A stretch of 64,000 nucleotides of DNA from Siphonodentalium dalli (taxonomy: Eukaryota > Mollusca > Scaphopoda > Gadilida > Siphonodentaliidae): positions 191,072,816-191,136,815 of the forward strand of contig CP136066.1 in assembly GCA_032622095.1 (NCBI GenBank), read 5' to 3'. Position numbers and translations under genes: made by a program. The notes beneath the pieces were generated by a model. The model did not search any database. It saw nothing but the letters and a program-made list of their open reading frames with translations, and was not told the DNA's origin. This document shows, one piece after another, positions 1 to 12,474 of this stretch; position 1 is the first letter of the stretch; the number at the start of each line of letters is the position of its first letter.

Positions 1-3000
1 AATTCAGAAAAGGAATGTCCCCAGTGGTATATTATATATAATTGTACTGACTACATAGCATATTTCATATCAAACATTAGATTCAGCATTGATCTTTATT
101 ATCAATTGATAAAATAATTAGACAAAAACTTTATCACCCCAACAGTCACAAACTTCTACACAAATGGGCCACTGTGGATTGTAGTACAGGCCAAATAGAA
201 ATGAGCATACATTTTGGATTTCATTTGTGCTGAATACGATAAAGAAACAAAAAGTTTGAAGTCACACCCACTATTGCGCCATAATGGCGGCCAATATGGC
301 ATTTAAGTTTAATGTCAAAACGTCTCATGTGTTGTATTGTTAGCATATTGGTGTTTATGCAAATAAATCGTATCGTATCGTTTAGTGCGACATAATTATG
401 TTAGAACCACACTCGCTATAAGATGGATCTCAAAATACAGGATGGCATCCCATAATTTAGATGTAATTTCAATTTTGCGAAGAAGTACAACAGCCAGAAA
501 AAAGACTTCCTTTTGTGATGCTTTGCGCTGGATTTGTTGTTGAAGTGCCAGTTGTTTTTTCAACAACCGTTCAAATGGTTTGTTTGCTCTGGTGCCGATA
601 GTCGATAAGTTAACTTTTCAATAATACTATTTTGGAATAGAATAACATTAACATATATGTTATCTTCATAAAGATGAGCAACATTTGCCTTTATCATTCA
701 TTAAAATTACATGGCTCTGATGGCTTACCATTCAATTAACGTTCAGTGACTAAAGGTTATACATGTCTCCAGTGACGACATGTTTATAGAGACAGATGGA
801 TCTGAGAAATACAATTATTATTCCCATATTTTCATTTAATATGAGTCATACAATGTGATTCTATACATTCACAGCAATGGGCACTTGAGCATGGCATGTC
901 CAGGTTTTCTTGAGAAACAAAAATGACTATTCTGGGTGAACAAGAACACAACACTATACACCAGTGATTTTTAGTTGATTACATCACATTGAATTACACT
1001 CAGTTACTTGTATCCCCATAAATCACTAGATCGACGACGAAGGTGTTATAAATCCCGATCAGTAACACTGATATGAGGTCCATGTTAAGTGAAAACAACT
1101 TTCGAATATCTGCAAGTTTGGGGGTAGGTGGCTTATGTGTGGACTGAGTATATTGCTTCCGCGGTAAGATCGGCGCTGTCTTTCCGCCACCCATAAGAAT
1201 ACAATGTATGTTGTGACATGGCCTAGTCGCCATAGACCAAACCGTAAACACAATTTGGATATCTATATATCAATACTAATGACGAGTGTCTATTGTGAAT
1301 TGCCTTATGCCTGTCGCCATTTCAATTGTGTTAATAGCCTACAGATTTTCATTACTTACCATTTTATCCATTTCAAATGCCACCAGACTCAAAAGAACCG
1401 TGGATAAAACAAACGTTTTAGTGACATTCTGGTTTTCTTGTGAGTTGCGTGATTATGATTAGAATCTAACCGCAATCTTAAATGCAACACCAATGTGCAT
1501 GTTCAATGGAGATTATCGCACTATGACCTATGTATCAATAAAATGTATTAGCATGAGAGATTGCTATGCATGTATAGTCAGGACTCACGTCCCTAAGAAC
1601 TAATACAGATATGATATCCGCCGGAGACTAGTCGGGACTAAAATATCAATGTACGGAAAAACATGCACATCAAGCAACATATGGCAAGAACAACTTATAT
1701 TCATAGGTATGCGGTGTTGCTTTCTTGTTTGACGCTGAGCCGAAACTCGAACGATTATACAAAGCAGCAACCTCTCGATCACTATAACGCCTATTTATAA
1801 ACCATTGTACGCTGATTGCATTATATGGACATTGTGGTCCCATGTTGTGTCATTAAAGCGCATTTTGTGTGCGCGATGATGAATTTCGTGTATCGTTAAT
1901 GGGTAGTTACTATGATGTGTGAACTTTGATTGCTCGTGGATTCATATCCAACTTTGGCAAAACCAGAGATCGATAAGATATCTTATTTACTGGATTTTAA
2001 AATGTATGCCATTTTTGTTTTTTGCGTTACTGCATAAAACAACAGATGGTGATTCTGTTATTTAATGTTTCATGTGGCCAAAACTAGCAATATGTTAGTA
2101 TTGAACATTACAACATCACTTCGTACCGCATAGAGTGCATGATTATTTCTAACGGTCAATGACCATCCTCTATTATTACCAGTTGTCTACATATTGTTTA
2201 TTCTTTACTTACTTAACGTCCCAAAATGACATCAAATGTGTCAAACAATAGTCAAATGTGCATTGGAGATCAATACACGATACACGATTCGGCAAATTAA
2301 ACTATTTAAGTCATTCTTGGAATTTCACTAAGTGTTTTTTATTTTTGGTAGGTTTGTCTTTCTCCAAATATTTGATATAAAGTTCCTAATAATTGTTAAA
2401 CAAAACAACCTAAACATTCAACAAATTCAAATTTCCATCCAGCATTAATCCTGGCGTCACACCTGTGTCATAGCTAAGGGTGTGACATTTGGAACCTGAT
2501 GTAGGATACCACCAAACCAATGGAAAGACACGGCGTACCCGCCCTTACGGAGCTGATCGACCAATTATGGAAGTTAATTTGAGACAATCACGTCAAAGCT
2601 TTATCTGAAAAAAATGTTGTCTTACCACCATCACTCAAACACAACATATCGACGTCTAATATAAACACACAATCTAAACAATATATCGCTTCAAACTGCC
2701 GTATGATACATTTTGACCGACTTCCGTATTCATTGTTCGCAGGCGATGGCTATACTCAGCATTTTATGACATTGGGGGAGGGGTAAGTTTTTTCAAATTA
2801 ATTACAATATTTGTAGGGATAGGGTAATAAAATTAATACCTTCGGGTAGAAACTACTCCATTCTTTCCAAACATATATGACAAGATAAGCTGAATCCAGC
2901 GTGCTAGTTTTGTACAGAGTTGACGGGCGACAGTTTCTCTGAATCGTCATGATTTTTTGACGCATAACGTTACATTCTCTACCATGACGTCGTGAAATCT

Positions 3001-3990
3001 CAAACAAACCAGAAAAAATAAGAACGTTCGAATCTAGTATCACCATGTACCACATAATAACAAATAAAACGTTCTGTTTTTGGTGATGTGCTTAACTTTT
3101 AACCAATTGTGTATAGCTGGCCAACCGCTGAAAACAGGCTAATTTTTCGGTAGGGTACCTTCACAAATAGTCTTACCATACATAGCTGCCACCAATTCCG
3201 GCAAGGCCAAGAATCATTTCCATAAATGATATATATTTACCTTCCAGAAAAGGTTGGTTTCAACTTGTTCTACCGAGGGTAGGGGTATCCGACCACTTTT
3301 GGCGTTTGGCCGCTCCTCTATAGTGATCATCTATTTGATCTGCTATTAACATGTGTGAAATGTAACTTCATAATAAGCATTTGAGTTCGCCATTCAGTTT
3401 TAGTCCACAATGTGATGAATTTAATATAATCCGAAGTGACACACATCCCGCGTAGTCCGGTGACGGTGGTCAAATGTCATCAGATAGTTTTGCGCGGACT
3501 TTATACCACATAGACTTGAGCATGGAACAATAAAGAGCGTTTATCGTCAGTGTATTCCTGATATGGTAACAAAAAAGAGCGTTTACATAACCTGGGTGAG
3601 ACACTTTGTGAATGGTTAACTTTATTTTTCGAAACAAATTAAGAGTTACAAATGAACAGGAATCCTTCTTTCTGCACATGTATAATTTATTATTCTGTAA
3701 AATTTCCTGAACATTCCTCTCCAGAATAATAATATACCATTCCAACCTGTAATGACAGAATCCAACTAGTAAATAAAGATTTAATGTTGAGTTTGTTTAC
3801 ATTGTGTCGGTCCTTTATATTGCTCGTTTCTTTTATATATCATCGAGTGTTAGTTATTTTCCGACTTTGAGTCTCAATAACGGTTGAATATCTGTGATAT
3901 ATAATTGTCACACCCAGCTTTCTAACGCTTGGGTCAATTAAACATTAGGCAATATATCCTTGTGTAAATATATATATATATATACGCTGC
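1..3990. other. AT-rich stretch with no recognised gene
   Basis: I see no exon, RNA gene or complete mobile element here. Open frames are shorter than about 90 codons and show no domain signature. There is one copy of a repeat carrying the motif AATAAAGAGCGTTTA near 3530-3580, also present at 12.3, 26.4, 31.7 and 55.5 kb, and a short (TA)n run at about 3968-3983. Confidence 0.6.
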
Positions 3991-3997
3991 ATTATTT

Positions 3998-4330
3998 CTG
4001 TTCTCGTGAAAATAGGCTAGGCACAATAGGGGCTTATTTTATAATTGAGCGAAATAAGCTCATATTGGCATTATTCGAAAACTCATAATGGGCCAATGGG
4101 ACTAAACGCTTGTTATTATAACCGCTCTATATGGTACAATTTCCATATGAAATAACAGCCTGTTCTCCCAAAAACTTGCACATTATATGTTTATAATAAA
4201 AACTTGGTTTAGGTAGATAATTTGCCTACAATCACCTCATTTATGGTCGATAATATGCTGCAAATGAGTCAATTATCGACTCATAATGAGGCGATTCTAA
4301 GCAGATTATGTGCGGACAATGATACAGATG
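3998..4330. repeat. Foldback (palindromic) MITE-like repeat block
   Basis: The block starts with CTGTTCTCGTGAAAATAGG and contains internal complementary arms built from AATAAGC/GCTTATT, CATATTGG and CGATAAT words. A second unit starts at about 4156 with CAGCCTGTTCTC. Its inner part, around GTCGATAAT and AATGAGGCGATTCTAAG, matches the block at 51.48-51.56 kb. Related units occur at 14.3, 52.8, 54.3 and 54.5 kb. I infer a non-autonomous DNA element family; no transposase is visible. Confidence 0.6.
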
Positions 4331-4603
4331 AACCAACTCATGACTTGTCAGGTGTACGCTCTTTATCCGGCGCCATATAAGGAATTAACGGCTATGGATC
4401 CATTATATGCTTATCTCAGAATCAAATAATGACATTACGTACTTATAGTGAACCCAGACTATTGGACTACATCAATATCATATGCTTTCGATAGTCTGAA
4501 ACATTCCGATATATAGCCTTGGTTACAACCGGCTTTTCCCGCAGTGCGTTTGACGCCACAACACGTGTCGCATTCAGAATTATCGACCTATTACTATATT
4601 ATG

Positions 4604-4845
4604 AGTTGTCTTGATATAAGTAAAGTCGGATTTAGGAAAGGTTTTTCAACAATAATGGACCACACATATAATGACTTTCCGTTTCCAGGGCTTTCGCATA
4701 GATTGGTGACTTCGGGTATAACAGGTCGATGTCTGAAATGTATAATGAATATGCATGCATAGTCGTGTCAAATCCTTTATTAAGAGTCGGTGGCAACATT
4801 TCAGACGCACTTAAGTGTCAATCTGGTGTTTTTCAGTGAGAAATT
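4604..4845 (+). pseudogene. LINE reverse-transcriptase fragment
   Basis: One frame reads VGFRKGFST, the 'GFRKG-ST' box that precedes the RT palm in non-LTR elements. It is followed by a GITGRCLKCIMNM-like stretch, typical of the region after motif A, and then after frameshifts by VKSFIKS and NISDALKCQSGVFQ, which resembles the strand leading to the usual GVRQG box. The motif A segment (F-D-KAFD) that should lie between the first two is missing, so the fragment is internally deleted and frameshifted. It is a dead scrap of an APE-type LINE, probably related to the element at 40.3-45.5 kb, which has the same boxes. Confidence 0.55.
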
Positions 4846-5572
4846 GAAATATATTAGATCAATATACCAATGAATTCATATTCCTAAAGCCAATAATTGT
4901 AGTAAAACTGGTATAAATGTCTGCTCTTGAAGACGAATAGAGCCGTGCATGTATAGTCTAATATACATATCCAGAGAATTGTATTCATGTATATCCATGT
5001 ACATGTATGGTGCAGCAAATAGAAATGTTCTTTAAAACCGTTTAAAGGTACACAATCCGATTCAATGGTCCCCATATCATCGAGATTCCAACAAGTACAC
5101 AATTTCTTGAATATTTCCTGTCAAACTCTCCAATGACCTACATGGAAAATGGTTGTTTTTATTTTGTTTAATAATTAGAACATATGTCTCAATTTGGGAG
5201 GGTCAACAGGTGTTGTAATAGTACAGTGTCACTGTGACATACATTGGTTATAGAGGATACTAATTTTCCCCTTCAAATTGATACATGTAGTTTGAAACTG
5301 AGATTGTTTGAAATTCACGAATGGGGCGCCTTCTTGGGGTATGAACATTATTTAAGTACGTCTATGAAGGATATTATAACTACTGGTATGGCTAGGTTCA
5401 GATGTAGTAGACACTACATACCCATTACATGTACAGCACATGGAACGAAGCCAGTAACTCACAATATTGTAACATGTGCAGCGGAGATAATGTTGCCGAC
5501 GAATACCATTATACAATGAAAGGTGACGCTATTTATGTTCGCTGTGAAGACGATTTATACTTTTGTCATTAA

Positions 5573-5927
5573 AGGGGTACTGTACAACAAATCCATCCAT
5601 TTATGAGACCATCTCCTTTTATATTCAACAGAATATATGCATCAAATGCATGAACTTGAGCCACGTATTAGTGTAAAAATACACCTATGTGTTATATGAA
5701 CGATGCAAACAACATGTTAATTATAAAATGAAAATGAAATTTATGACTCCAGCCATTTATTCATTTCCATTATAGTCACCGTACCCTGTTGTTTGTATCG
5801 ATCATAGAACACATGAGTGTATTTTGAACCAATCCAGGGCTCAAATTCATTCATTTGTTGCACATATTCTGTTGGGTACAGAAGGAGATGGTCCCATAAA
5901 TGTCCGGATTTAGTGTAAAGTACCCCT
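5573..5927. mobile_element. Palindromic MITE flanked by TTAA, copy 1
   Basis: The 355-bp element is palindromic over most of its length. The left end AGGGGTACTGTAC and the right end read as near-perfect inverted repeats, continuing inward through ATTTATGRGACCATCTCCTT and beyond the midpoint arms. TTAA lies directly outside both ends (5569-5572 and 5928-5931). TTAA duplication is the habit of piggyBac and Kolobok superfamilies; the AGGGG start fits Kolobok better, by inference. There is no coding capacity. A second copy is at 17237-17581. Confidence 0.8.
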
Positions 5928-6717
5928 TTAACAAGTCATCCTAACTTGACACATCATATCCAATGACGCTGAATTTTCAATACCGTACGCAAATTGTGTG
6001 ATTTTATCAGAAAACAAGGACCATTAACGGGTTCACCGCCAAGACAAAGCAATACGATATGTACATTATGTTGTATTTATTTAATGATATTCATCGTCGT
6101 ACAGTGTATAAGCTCCATGTAATACTGTACTGTTATTATTTACTTACTCGGCTTGCCGAATGTTTTTTACAGAATTGAATTGGGGTGATCAGACAACATA
6201 ACACCCTGTCGCCACATTCATGTATGCATGCAAACTCCAGGTAGAGTTATCTCCTATCGCTCCGCTAAGATACCACTGCCACAAGGACATTTGGTAAGGA
6301 TTTCTGACATGATCTTAGTTCTTTTGTTTTAGAATTAAAATTGTTTATGCCTGGCTCAGTTCATATTGTTCTTATAAATACCGAACTAATTACCATTATT
6401 ACAAACATTTGGTGGTCAAAAGATAAAAGTGACTATAAATATAGTTCAGACGATACGTAAAAATATATGTATCGGTCCGAAAAGAACCATCCTTCCGGCA
6501 GTGATCTATCGCAATGATAACGGAGAGGTCGCTGCATTCAGTTTGTGGCAGTGATAACGGAGAGGGCGCTGCATGCATGGAGTTTGGTATGCATATATAT
6601 ATATATTGCCTTGGATAACCAACGCTAACGTGAATTTTCCAAAAGTTTGTAACTATGGTGACAGTTAACGAATCGCTGCTGCAGTCAAAACACGCCGCCC
6701 ATTGTTTCCACCAGTTG

Positions 6718-6723
6718 TTTATT
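6718..6723 (-). promoter_or_regulatory. Candidate polyadenylation signal AATAAA
   Basis: AATAAA on the minus strand lies eight bases beyond the stop codon of the lectin gene whose last exon ends at 6731. This would give a very short 3' UTR, so a more distal site may also be used. Confidence 0.35.
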
Positions 6724-6730
6724 TCTCTAT

Positions 6731-6939
6731 TTACATGTCAACTTGGCAAATGTAACCGATTGTGATGTCGCATGGGCCAGCGACGAGCATCAAGTCGGCT
6801 GGTCGCCACATTCCCATACAGTCGGGTCCAGTGGGTAACTGCGTTGGATACCAATTCACCCATGTGATCATCGTCGAATCGGAGTATTGCCAAATATTCA
6901 AGTGACCATCCACCCAAAATCCTATCTGTGATGTGTAAG
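6731..6939 (-). CDS. C-type lectin gene, last exon (second half of CTLD)
   Basis: This exon encodes the C-terminal half of a C-type lectin-like domain and ends at a TAA stop. Visible signatures are FWVDGHLN (the WIG/W-DG core), a WVNWYP turn, the third conserved cysteine in GPDCMGMW, and the closing CDITIGYICQV with the last cysteine pair. The acceptor is TTATTTGCAG before CTTACACATC. The intron is phase 1, and joining to the exon at 8232-8417 restores the domain in frame (VVRET then AYTSQIGFW). The loop where EPN or QPD normally sits reads YPTQLPTGPD and no canonical WND is seen, so calcium-dependent sugar binding in the mannose or galactose style is doubtful. The product is probably secreted, but the signal-peptide exon was not found. 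Confidence 0.85.
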
Positions 6940-8231
6940 CTGCAAATAATTGTGCAATTATTGTCAGATGTATATTGAACAACGCCAAACTTCACAATAC
7001 ACTATCTAATTTATATGATTGGTATAGAGATCGGTAGAGAGATATACTCTATTTCTAAAAAGAAACGAGGAATTGTTGGCAATCGTCTTCCTACTTGACA
7101 GTGTATATTATTTTCCACCGCTACAAAACTACCCACAACACGTTGATATGCGGAAATTAAAGGCTCATTTAATTTTCGAGTCGCCGATTATTGTTTTATA
7201 TTGCCTTGATATACGGTTTTAATAACAATCTATGACATAATCTATGACTAAAGTAACAATTAATCGCCATTTGGATTAATAGAAAATAGCTGAAATCATC
7301 GCTCACAGATGGCAGCATAACTCAAACTTATATATAGAGTTTTTCCCATTCCATTAAAAATAATAGATTTTTCAATAGTCCTGATGAAACTTAACCACAA
7401 AAACATGTCGTATCTAAAAAAAAAAAAAATGTTTAAAGTTGTTTACACCGGATAAGTTGCTAATACATTGTTCTGGAGCTTCCTCTATCAAATAGTATAT
7501 ATAATATGGCATAAATTTTATATAATGTGATCTGGGAGTTCGAAAATTAAGTGGGCCTTTAACCAGCAGTTTGTAGTTCGATACCTAACATTAGCCGCGA
7601 ATTTTACCACCAATCATGTGGGATGTTACGGCATATTTGTGCTTGCAGTACGAAGTTTGAAGTTCTCAAAACTACTTCCGTCCATTAAAAGATGACCGTC
7701 AGATTCGAAACAACCAATAATATGTTCCGAGCATTGAATTATTCAAGATTTGTTTTTCAATAGGCTATACGTTAACATACACAGTGTATGTATATACTGA
7801 CAAATGTTCCTCGCGATTTTCTTGACTTGGATATCAGTCGCACCCCCAGGGCTATATGGGACCTGAATATGATCATTTGCTTATAAAGTCGACATTATAA
7901 TGCTGGAATTTTAGGTACAAAGATAGAAAATAGACGGGAATGGAAATAAGTTCCCAGAAAGAACCACGAATGAGTTTCTTGAGTTTCTGGTTCTAAAATT
8001 AGGTTCTCTTGACTCCGGTTCCTCGTTTAGTTCAAGGTACTTGACAGTTAAGAGCTGACAGGTTCCAGTAAATCCCGTGAGTACCAGATCAAGTGCTGGA
8101 CCCAAATGTTCACGCTAGGTTGGACCGCGTTATATTTGAAACTACCTTAAAGTCCCAACTTCAAATATTTTAGTCATGTTCAGTTTCACGGTTCGTGTTA
8201 ATTATGCATCACGCATTATCTATATCCAAAC
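6940..8231 (-). other. Intron of the small C-type lectin gene
   Basis: The donor is ACAG/GTTTGG at 8231-8230 and the acceptor TTTGCAG ends at 6940. The interval is AT-rich, with an A13 run near 7418, and I see no gene or recognised element in it. Confidence 0.65.
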
Positions 8232-8417
8232 CTGTTTCTCGCACAACAGCCGCCATCTTGTCCCATATTTCCATGTCCTTGATCCTCAGCAAATGACCTC
8301 CCTCAGATCCACATGATATGCTTGCGTTGCCATTAGTGAGGTTGGCAAGAACAACTTTAAAGCAGATGTACTGTGTGCCAGCATGCTCGTTTCTGTAGTC
8401 ACTTGGGCACAGTCCCC
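8232..8417 (-). CDS. C-type lectin gene, exon with first half of CTLD
   Basis: The exon encodes the N-terminal half of a C-type lectin-like domain: CPSDYRNEHAG, then CFKVV, then ISCGSEGGHLLRI and WDKMAAVV. This is the usual C-x-Y...CFK...C-x3-GGHL order, including the WIGL-preceding helix. The acceptor CCCTATAG precedes GGGGACTGTGCCC in phase 1 and the donor ACAG/GTTTGG is also phase 1, as usual for domain-shuffling exons. Upstream exon(s) with start codon and signal peptide must lie above 8417, but none could be recognised. The intron position inside the domain is the same as in the lectin at 46.6-48.1 kb, so the two genes are likely paralogues. Confidence 0.85.
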
Positions 8418-8650
8418 CTATAGGGATGACACATGTACATGTATACAATCAGGTTTCATTCGACTCTCTCAATCATATATTTTTTATTTTGGTATATAAG
8501 GTGGCAAGGAAGAAGTGCGAATTTATTTTCGGTGAAACTTTACACATTGACACAATGTCCTGCAATATGATATCGAGAAACCCAGAAATCGGACGGTAAA
8601 AATATATGTTATACATTTCCAAGTCATGTTCGAGAATATATAGAGAATTA

Positions 8651-8697
8651 TTATTATTATTATTATTACTTGCGCCAGTCCATGCTGGACGCAAGTA
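8651..8697. repeat. (TTA)n followed by hairpin
   Basis: A (TTA)n run is followed by ACTTGCGCCAGTCC and, four bases later, its near-complement CTGGACGCAAGT. This makes a compact hairpin next to a microsatellite, such as is found at the ends of small mobile elements. I could not define the other end. Confidence 0.4.
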
Positions 8698-10088
8698 ATG
8701 TTTTCGGTGCGGATCTTTGTCTATCTGTTTATTTGTCTGTCCTTCCGTGAATATGTTACGTCATACCGGAGGTACATACTGTAAAGAATGCACACGGAAT
8801 AATATGAAATGGTTCCATCAATTGTAATTTAAATCCACATATATATTTACTTAATTTGCATTGTTATCTGGTTTTATTTTTTTTATAAATCGTTCATAAA
8901 TTAACAAAATTGAATGATTTCTTTCTGGAAACCGATCAAGACGTCATGACGCACATCAGGACGTCACAAGCTACATGGGCGCGCAAAACACCAGACATGA
9001 TCGCGTCGATGTCCAGACAGCTGAGACCCGTATTGCACGGGCAGGCTTAAACCATTCTAACAGCCAACAACTTGTGTTCTATTATTATAAATATATATAT
9101 CTACCGCATGAACAATAACAGTGGGCAATAGTACTGCCCATTAGAAGCCTATTTTATGTAACTTGAAACACGGGAAATGTGTTTAGATCATGTCTAAAAG
9201 ATGCGCGCGGAATATATTTTTTTTTTCGCAGAGACAGTGAGGTGCGAACATATTTCTGGAAAGTTTCTTTGAAGTTCAAAACATTTTCGAAAGATCATGG
9301 TACATATAAATCATGTCCGGCCAAACAGTCGAGCGCGTGGTTCAATTGAGAAACAATTGCACTGAAAAATGTGAATGTTGAAACATATGGATTAGTAAAT
9401 GCCCTATTAATTAACTGGGAAAACAACCTTTCTCACTTTCAACGCAATAGACATTTTGATGATATGTTCCCGAAGACTGTATAGATCAGTCGCTAAGGGC
9501 ATGCTCACGTTAACACCCTGTTCGCGTGGTCGCGTGTCTTTTATTAATTTGTGTCGGTATTTGTAACTTACTTTGATGTTTTTTTGCCGCTGAAGTGCTA
9601 TGGCATACACGCTTGACATCATTCTAGTCAAACTAGTAATTTAACGGGAATAAAATAAAGTAACACCATTTAAGACTCATTTGAGTTGTTAAATTGTGTT
9701 ACTTTATTTTATTCCCATTTATTATTAACACAGACTCATACGGCATATACTTTAGTAATTTAACCCAATTGGTATATACTATATATTAGCATCATCGGCA
9801 ATCAATCATCTTCAGACCCTTCATGTGAACGATGTCTGTATTGTTCTATAAATATGCCAAACAACTCCTACGTATTACTAAGACTATCATTAGTGTAATA
9901 GATCAACTTGAATTATTCTGTCCGTATACACAAATATTTCAGCGCTGAATGAACTGAGATTTGATATCTAGATTTGTTTTTATCGATCTCTCAAACGAGG
10001 AGCCAACACCCGTGGTTCAAAGTGGTGTTGGTAAGACAACACAAAACATGGGCGCGAGTATAGGCAGCTCCAGTGAGTGCATTCTAGT
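8698..10088. other. Interval without recognised gene; one 71-bp hairpin
   Basis: No exon is supported. At 9646-9716 the arms GGGAATAAAATAAAGTAACAC and GTGTTACTTTATTTTATTCCC are exact inverted repeats, 21 bp each, with further pairing (ATTTAA/TTAAAT) inside, so the unit would fold into one hairpin. The rest is AT-rich and featureless to my reading. Confidence 0.6.
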
Positions 10089-11815
10089 TATTATTATTAT
10101 AGATACATTTAGAGCGCATTATACAATAAATTAGTTTCAATGCGCTTACAATACAAACATGGCACACATCCTAAAATAATAGTAAATAGCGAATGGATAA
10201 AAATTATATGCTAAGAACCTAACTGGAAAATACGCGTAAAATCCACTGAAGTGCTCTAAAACGCTTGACATGTTAAACATAAAATACAATCTCAAATATA
10301 AGACATGATTATGGACATCAACAAAACATGTAGAACTATAAGTTACTAAGGAATACAAAAGCGCATAACATTACAAATCGAAAAAATATTTAAAAGTTAC
10401 TGGTAAATTGGGGGGGGGGGGGGGTAACATGCTAAAAAATGCTAACAGCGAAAAATGGGGGTAAAATGGCGAACGGGTAACAAGCTAAACATAACATGAA
10501 AAGGGGGTAAAATAAGGAAAGATAGGGAACGAGTAAAATTGAAACGAAAAATATTGATGAGACTAAGGTGCTTAATTGGTGATCCAAACAGTATAAAAGA
10601 TACAATATTATCAACAACGAGTATTTGCATTACTATTTTTTGTATTTTGTATTTTTTTGGGGGTTAAGATAAAACTAAAAATACAGTTATCAAACACATA
10701 TGTACACGGGTTAAGTTCAGCTGGTGTTTTCCTTGGTCGATGCACATGACGTTAGCTTTCACCTGGTATAGCCTGGAACACCCTAGCTGACCAAGGCTAC
10801 TTGCTAACGTGCTTACAGGACTTCTTCTTCGGTTGTGATTCCAGGTCATTTATTGCTTCTTGAAATAAGAATGCGCATGAGTTAGCTTCCACCTGGTATA
10901 GCCTGGAACACCCTAGCTGGCCAAGGCTACTCGCTAACGCTACTGTTTTGTATTTGTATGTTGCAATTTGAAGCAAAGACGGAAAAGGTGTGTTTTCAGT
11001 TCTCGCTTGAAGGCGGACAAAGAGTCACAGCATCTAATTTTTAGCGGCAGTCTGTTCCAAACAGATGTAGCTACCTCCTGGAATGATCGGCGTCCATAGT
11101 TGTTATGAGGCTTTTGGACAGTTTTAATGTTCTGGTTGCAGGATATAGCGCGAGTCCGAGCTCCGACCTCTTGCGCATTGACCACAAATAGTTCTGCTAT
11201 AAATGACGGATTTACGTGGTGGGTAGAGTTATAGACAGTCACTGCACATTTAAATTGAACACGGAATCTGAAAGTCATAATGTGCTCTTTGATCAGAGTG
11301 TGTGTTATTCTGTCGTATTTTAGTTTGGTGCACATCAGCCTTGCACATTTGTTAATAAGGACATCTAGTCGTTGAATGTTATCTTGCGTAATGTTTGTCA
11401 GCAAGGAATTCAGACTGTCAACGCGTGAAATCACAAGAGATAAAATAGCGCGCTTCATGGCCTCTTTGCTTATATGGCAACGAACAAGCCGCAAACACCG
11501 GAGATGGAAGTAGCATGTTTTGAGCATGTTAGAGACCATGGTGTCCATTGTCATATGAGAGTCAAAATGTGCTCCCAGGTTACGAATACTGGAGCAGGTT
11601 GAAATTGTTGTGTCTCCAAGACGAATATTGAATTGTTCATCTTTGTTGCTATTGGTGGATGGAGACAGTGCTTGGAGAGCATATCGAGATCCCACGACAA
11701 GAAATTCTGATTTATCGTCATTTAACTTTAGTTTATTGCTCTGCATCCAGCTTTTGACATCTACATAACAAGCTTCAATGCGTTGAATTGCCTCAGAGTA
11801 CCCGTCAGCATACCC
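10089..11815 (-). mobile_element. 5'-truncated LINE (CR1/L2-like), copy A
   Basis: The minus strand encodes the C-terminal 268 or more residues of a non-LTR reverse transcriptase at 10940-11746. SNKLKLNDDKSEFLVVGS is the thumb-side box after the active site, followed by RNLGAHFDSHM, LRLVRCHISKEAMKRAIL, and a closing RSFQEVATSVWNRLPLKIR. Upstream, a GYADG remnant of the YADD box is the last thing readable before a poly-C run near 11812, so the copy is truncated right at the catalytic site. The 3' UTR (10089-10939) holds two 60-bp structured units and ends in a GCGC...TTGA...GCGC hairpin plus an (ATA)n-type tail, as in CR1/L2 elements. Inactive. Confidence 0.85.
10750..10939 (-). repeat. Paired 60-bp hairpin units in LINE 3' UTR, copy A
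   Basis: Two copies (10750-10809 and 10881-10939) run from GTTAGC to GCTAAC and contain TAGCCTGG and CCAAGGCTA as inner complementary arms. Each can therefore fold into a stem with an inner stem-loop. They are far better conserved than the surrounding 3' UTR and recur twice in LINE copy B. They lie immediately after the reverse-transcriptase stop on the RNA strand. Confidence 0.7.
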
Positions 11816-12041
11816 CCCCCCCTTTCTTTAAATACAGAAATATCTCATGAGTGTCTGGAATTAAACTTCGATCTTTCTTTCCAGAGAAAAATGAGATGCT
11901 TCAGGTATTACAAAAAAAAATGAAGCTATTCTTTTTATTATTTTCGGATTATTTAGGCTCAAAATTGCTAAGTTAAGTCTTAATTAAATAAATTAAACGT
12001 TATACTTTATATTTGAATCGTTGCCGATGCCTTCTCAAAGA

Positions 12042-12430
12042 ATATCAACGTACACTCTACATCTTAAAGGCACGGACGGCGTTCGTTGCAGAAATATTCA
12101 TACGTGTTCAAATCGCCATCAACAGAAGGAATATTAAAATATATAAGTTTTGTTCATATGCCAAACATAATCAGCGCGTAAATAGGATATTGTCGTCAAG
12201 ACGTACGATGATATACGTAAACAAGAGCCTGCTCGTGTTATAAAAGTTGTGCTTCTGTTTACATAACACAGCGCAATTATATTGGTTAATCACTCATAAA
12301 TGATATAAACGCTCTTTATTATTTCCATATCAGGAAAACGGCAACAAATAACGCTCTTCATGTTTACCATATCCGGATCTAAACAAAAGCCAGGTAACAT
12401 AACGTGTTTTGCTTTTGTTTACATAACAAA
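12042..12430 (+). repeat. Dispersed ~390-bp repeat, plus-strand copy
   Basis: This stretch matches 31.62-32.04 kb in reverse orientation. Landmarks in order are AAAGGCACGGACGGCGTTCG, ATTCATACGTG, CATATGCCAAACATAATCAG, AGACGTACGATG, AACAAGAGCCTGCTCGTGTT, AACACAGCGCAATTATATTGG, then the ATAAACGCTCTTTATT motif pair. It lies between the two LINE copies. I do not recognise a family and see no coding potential. Confidence 0.75.
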
Positions 12431-12474
12431 GGGGAAACAATTGACAATAACATACTGTTTATGCCATATTTCTG

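Noticed and set aside
2440-2640. A lectin-like exon on the minus strand after TTTTTTTCAG at about 2610
   Set aside because: The acceptor is good but all frames hit stops and the cysteine pattern is absent.
5244-5519. 91-codon plus-strand frame as a gene
   Set aside because: No domain, signal peptide or splice sites; composition matches intergenic DNA.
8941-9060. Second Helitron end (CCCGT-ATTGC-ACGGG hairpin)
   Set aside because: The hairpin is followed by CTTAAA rather than CTRR-T, and no second copy shows the border.
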